Source: Ophiocordyceps camponoti-saundersi (nom. inval.) (taxonomy: Eukaryota; Ascomycota; Sordariomycetes; Hypocreales; Ophiocordycipitaceae). From it: 64,000 nt of DNA. Shown piece after piece: positions 59,883 to 64,000 of this stretch; position 1 is the first letter of the stretch, and each line of letters begins with the position of its first letter. The notes beneath the pieces were generated by a model. That model worked only from the letters and a program-made list of their open reading frames with translations. It ran no database searches and was not told the DNA's origin. Made by a program: the position numbers and the translations under genes. The DNA is taken from positions 93,707 through 157,706 of the forward strand of contig PDHQ01000070.1 in the NCBI GenBank assembly GCA_003339415.1. Reading direction: 5' to 3'.

Positions 59883-59909
59883 GGTGAGGTGCTTTTGGCG
59901 AACGACTGA

Positions 59910-60050
59910 CTTGACTGCCTACTACCCACCTACCTCAAAGACCTTTCTTCGTCTCTTTGGGGTAGAGGGAGGGGGGGGGGGTAAAAGAGGGAAGAGAGGT
60001 GAGGTTCCTGGGAGGGAGAGAGAGGAGGGGGGGGGGGGGGAAGAAGAAAG
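59910..60050. repeat. Sedolisin 5' flank (second copy at 46.5 kb)
   Basis: Begins 28 bases upstream of the sedolisin start codon and includes G runs. Matched by 46470-46603, except for homopolymer length and the run-out in the G tracts. Confidence 0.9.
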
Positions 60051-63000
60051 GGGGGGGGGGGGGAAAAGGGCCCAAAGAAAGGGGGGGCCGGGCCGACATA
60101 AAAAGGAGCCAAGGCAGAAGCGAAGGGAGAAGAAGAAGAAGAAGTAGAAACAGAAATAGAAGCAGAAAAAGAAGAAGGCGAGTGCCAGCGCGCGCGCGCC
60201 GCGCCGGCTACTGATATGCCATGCGTGCGACGTGAGACGGGGGGTGATAAGACAGGGTCAGATACGGCCACTTGCATACTTGTGTGTGTGTGTGTGTGTT
60301 GCGAGTGGGTTGGGGATAAAAGAAAGGAGAGAATGTGTGATGGAGAGAGTGAGAGGCACGGGACGCTTTGATATTGACGTATGTACGGATATGTATTTGT
60401 TGTTTCTTTTTTTTTCCTGTTCTGATTAATATTGGTATCTGTACGGAGATTACGTCCATGGAGTCATCTCTCTCTCTTCTCTTTCTCTCTCTCTTCTCTC
60501 TCTCTCTATCTCTATCTCTTTGTGTGTGTGTGTGTCCATCTGTCTATATCCCTCTCTCTCTCTCTCTTCAACAGCTACCTTCTCTCCTCTTCACTTACAT
60601 CCATACTTCCCCCTTCAACTAATCCCCCATACACAACTCCAACAAACACACACACAACTCCTCCCCGTAAAAGAAAGCAATAAAATCCAAGAGCAGAATG
60701 AGATCGGCAGGGGAAACAACCACAAAAAAACCCCCCCCCCCCCCCCCCCCCCCCTCTCATGCCCGTTGCCGTCAGCGGTACGACGCGGGAGTTGAGCAGA
60801 AAGCTGAGACATGGGACCATCTCGCGGGCCACTGGATGGCATCCCCCGGTCTCTTTGCTGCAGCAAAGAAGAAATCACAGACAAGAAAGAATATTCACGC
60901 ACCAACGAAAAGAAAAAAACGAGTCACACTTTTCTCTCTCACTCTCTATCCCTCTCTCCCTTGTTGTGCTCTTTTTTTTTTTTTTTCACTCCCCCTCCCT
61001 TTTTTATTTCCCTCTCTCATTCTTTCTTTTCCTTTTCTACGTCATAACCTGTTCTTGAGATTCCAGCACATTTTTTTTTTCTTGTATCTTTCTCGCTTGT
61101 TGGATGAGGGATCCGTCACATTATTGGGCAAGGAGGGGGCGGGAATTTGAAAATCGTTGGTAGAATCCGTAGATTGCTACTCTATTGCGCCATCGAACGT
61201 GGGGAGGGCGGGTGAGAAAGAGAAGAGAAGGGCCTCGTTCCAGACAAAATGGATGAACGCCGTCAGCTGCTAGTTTGGGTGAGTTAGTAGTAGTAGATGA
61301 TCAGCAGCTAGTATTCCGGGTGCTATCATACGGAGTTAGGCATGTATGTACGGATTATATGCATGCTTGATCGGTGGGAAAAGAAGAAAAGAAACAATCA
61401 AGGGAGTCGTGAGGTAATAATAGCAAACATGGTTACGGATAGATGTCGAATGGAGAGATACAGGGGTTCGTGATGGAGAAAGGAGATGAAGAAACGGTGA
61501 CCTTTTTTACGGAGTATCCGTCTGTAAAAGAGACGGATAAAAAAGAATCAAGTTGCATCAAGGCTCAACGGATGAGAAGACGTTTTAGAAGTCCGGATCT
61601 TGCCGGCCGGGTGCTCTCACTCTCACTCTCACTCTCACCCTTCACCCTCACTCTCCCTACCTTTACCTACCTACCTACCTCTCTCCCTCCCCCACATCAT
61701 ACATGACATGACATGACATGAACAAGAACAAGAACAAGCTTGGCTTTCCCGCACGGCAAGTTTAAAAAAATTCCCAAGCGTTTCAGATACGATCATCTCA
61801 GCCCCAAACTTCAAATCCAACGTTGAGCAACCTACTTCATCTCGTCTCTCGCAAACGAACGTAAGCCGAATCTTGTGTAATCGTAAAGGAAGAGAGAGGG
61901 GGGGGAGGGTTGGGTAACGGTTACTACCGTATCACATGAAAGGGGGGGGGGAAGGAAACGCCGTCACATTCATCAGCAATCGTTGATGACCTTGGGGGCT
62001 TACACTTACATATGATACTATCATACTACATACATACAACGTACTACTGCAATGAGAGTAAAGGAAGCTGCAGAAAGGACAGCAAAGAAGCAGAAAAGAA
62101 TGCCACCTTCTTATCTACCTACCTACCTACCTACTAATCTAGGTACCTAGCCATCTTCCCTCTGACGAGATAGAAACTGACACATTTCTACACCCCATCC
62201 TCTCCTCTCATTCAGTCGTCACACTTCCTCTCATCCCCATCACACCCACATCATGTCTCTCTAGTAGTCCTCCGTATCCGCATGTAAGCACACGCACCCA
62301 CACAAGCAACCGAGACAAATCCAACAATCCAAGTTGCCCAGCAAAGAAAGATAAACAAAAAAAAAAAAAAAAAAAAATCAGGTCCGAAACTCATGTCGCG
62401 GATTGTGACGGGAGCTTAAAAAACCCATCCTAGGTGGTCGTCGTAGCTGATCAGCTCCAAGACAAAGGAAGATGGCAGCTGAGAAGCTTCCCCAAAAAAA
62501 AGGCCATCATCACATCCTCCTCCTCTCCCTCCTCAGCCCGTTACCGAGTCGTTTCCCCCCCCCCTGAGAAGAAAAGAAAGAAGGTGTCTTGAATCGTCCA
62601 AGGCAGATACGTGATATTTCTCAACGCCCCCCTTTTTCTCCTCTCTCCTTCATCACTGTCCCGTATCAAGTGGCGCGTCTCTTCACATCTCTCTCATCCT
62701 GTAACATCGATGCCCTCTTTAAAGCCTGGCTTAGTTATCCGTACATAGATGATCGTATCCCTACGTGACTCTACAGACTAACATCTTCATCATTCCAAAC
62801 TCCCGCGTCAAAAGGGAAGCTGCGTCAGAAAAGCAATGATTACCTTGTTCCCTTCCCTTCCCTTCCCTTCCCCTCCTCTCCCTTCCCCTTTTCCCCATCA
62901 TACACAACACGATAAGACGCGAGCTCCGTCCAGGCTGGGATTCCATCGCGTCACCAAACCGACGCCAAACCGTTCGTTCCATCATCTTCCCATCACCCAA

Positions 63001-63936
63001 CACAACAAAGCTGAACATGTGCCGTTACGACCAAGACTTTTTTCTTCCGGCCAACTAGACGACTCAAGCTACAAGTCATCTAGATAGATCTTGTCCTTCT
63101 ACTATGACGTTCTACGCCTCATGATCAGAATAGAAATGCAGTGTCACGAATCACAAACGCCGGTGGCAAAAAAAAAAGGGGATAGCCACCAGCCAAGGTC
63201 TGACATCTGATAATCACGAGCAGCCCTATGCCGACAGAGATCAATCACACGCTCAACCCAAACCCTGCCCTCATCAACCTCAACCTCTCCCTCTCCCTCC
63301 CTCCCCTTTCCCATCAATGAATATCATCAATATCCGCAACCCTTCCAAATGCCATTTCATCCGTGGGTAAAAAAAAGGGGGAAAGGGGGAAAACACGATA
63401 GACGGCCAGATTTCCAGCTTTAAGCTAAAGAAAACCACCTTCAAAAGAAAGAACAAGACAGACAAACAGACAGAATGAAAAACCGCTGATGCCTACTCCG
63501 ACAAAGAGAGCCAGTGCTGTCTGTCATGCTTCAAAGACGAACGCTGCGACCAATTCTTCCCTTTCTTTTCCATTTCCACTTCAAACCACACATGCGAAGA
63601 GTCACAAAGCTCCCCCATGCTATCCCATTCATTCTGTGAGTGGGTTTGAGAAAAATGCAACAACAAATTCGCCGAGAAACCATGCCATCTAGTGATTTTT
63701 CTTGTTGGTCTTTGAAATTAGCAGTTGGTAGAAGAAGGATGAAATTGTGAAAGGAAACAAAAAAAAATGGCGAGGCTGCATGCGATGGATGTTTTCTCCT
63801 TCTTCTGTCTTCGCCGGGCAAAAAAAAGGGTCATCGTCAAATTCATCAAGAGGCGTGTGGAGGGAAAAGAGGGGGGAGAAGATGAGGAAGAAAACCGCTC
63901 TCAACATGTCAAAGATTGGCCGGAAACGCCCAGAAT

Positions 63937-63976
<40 letters not shown>

Positions 63977-64000
63977 ACCCGCCCCCCCCCCGCCCCCCGC
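60051..64000. other. Gene-poor low-complexity region
   Basis: No gene recognised in about 4 kb. It contains GT repeats (60281-60299), CT/TCTC tracts (60465-60570), a C run (about 60729-60753) and a TCTCAC hexamer array (61612-61640). There are also ACATG and ACAAGA short tandems (61703-61738) and an A run (62357-62378). TACGGATA motifs lie at 60384, 61434 and 62736, with TACGGAGTA at 61508. All open frames are compositional artefacts. Confidence 0.55.
63939..64000. repeat. Terminal poly-C tract
   Basis: The window ends in a nearly pure C run with few interruptions, similar in kind to the homopolymers flanking the gap at 46.46 kb; possibly a sequencing or contig-end artefact. Confidence 0.8.

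Overview
The window is nuclear DNA of a filamentous ascomycete (Pezizomycotina, probably Sordariomycetes; the species cannot be named from the sequence). The evidence is short 55-130 nt GT-AG introns with CTRAY-like branch sites, a medusa-type developmental regulator, a eukaryotic TPP riboswitch in the THI4 leader, two secreted fungal peptidases, and a left end that looks saturated by repeat-induced point mutation (RIP). Gene models below were spliced by hand, and every multi-exon total closes in frame.

Layout. 1-2.26 kb is AT-rich RIP-degraded DNA almost without CpA/TpG. 2.9-17.9 kb is a conserved housekeeping block: Sso1-type syntaxin (+), Tom70 (-), aminodeoxychorismate lyase (+), SulP transporter (-), peroxisomal thiolase (-) and a medusa-like regulator (-). 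17.9-32.35 kb is a 14.4 kb gene desert upstream of the medusa-like gene. It is packed with simple repeats and with the octamer TACGGATA.

32.35-51.1 kb is a catabolic neighbourhood. A dihydroxyacetone-kinase-like kinase (-) is divergent from an RpiB-like isomerase (+), which is followed by a TIM-like isomerase (+). Together these are the three enzyme types of erythrulose phosphate (tetritol) catabolism. Next come THI4 with its TPP riboswitch and uORF (+), a hydantoinase/oxoprolinase-DUF917 fusion (-), an NCS1 permease containing a 4-nt micro-exon (+) and a Zn2Cys6 regulator (+). A plausible reading is two linked pathways (C4 sugar alcohol use; hydantoin- or lactam-like N-ring uptake and opening) with a local regulator.

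51.6-60 kb holds a small possibly myristoylated protein, a secreted aspartic protease with a duplicated pro-segment, an ABCG-like membrane domain lacking an ATPase, and a sedolisin. 60-64 kb is low-complexity DNA with no recognised gene.

Assembly caution: there is a 10-N gap at 46460 between long G runs. The sequence just right of it duplicates the 5' flank of the sedolisin gene at 59.9 kb, so this join may be artificial. The window also ends in a long C tract.
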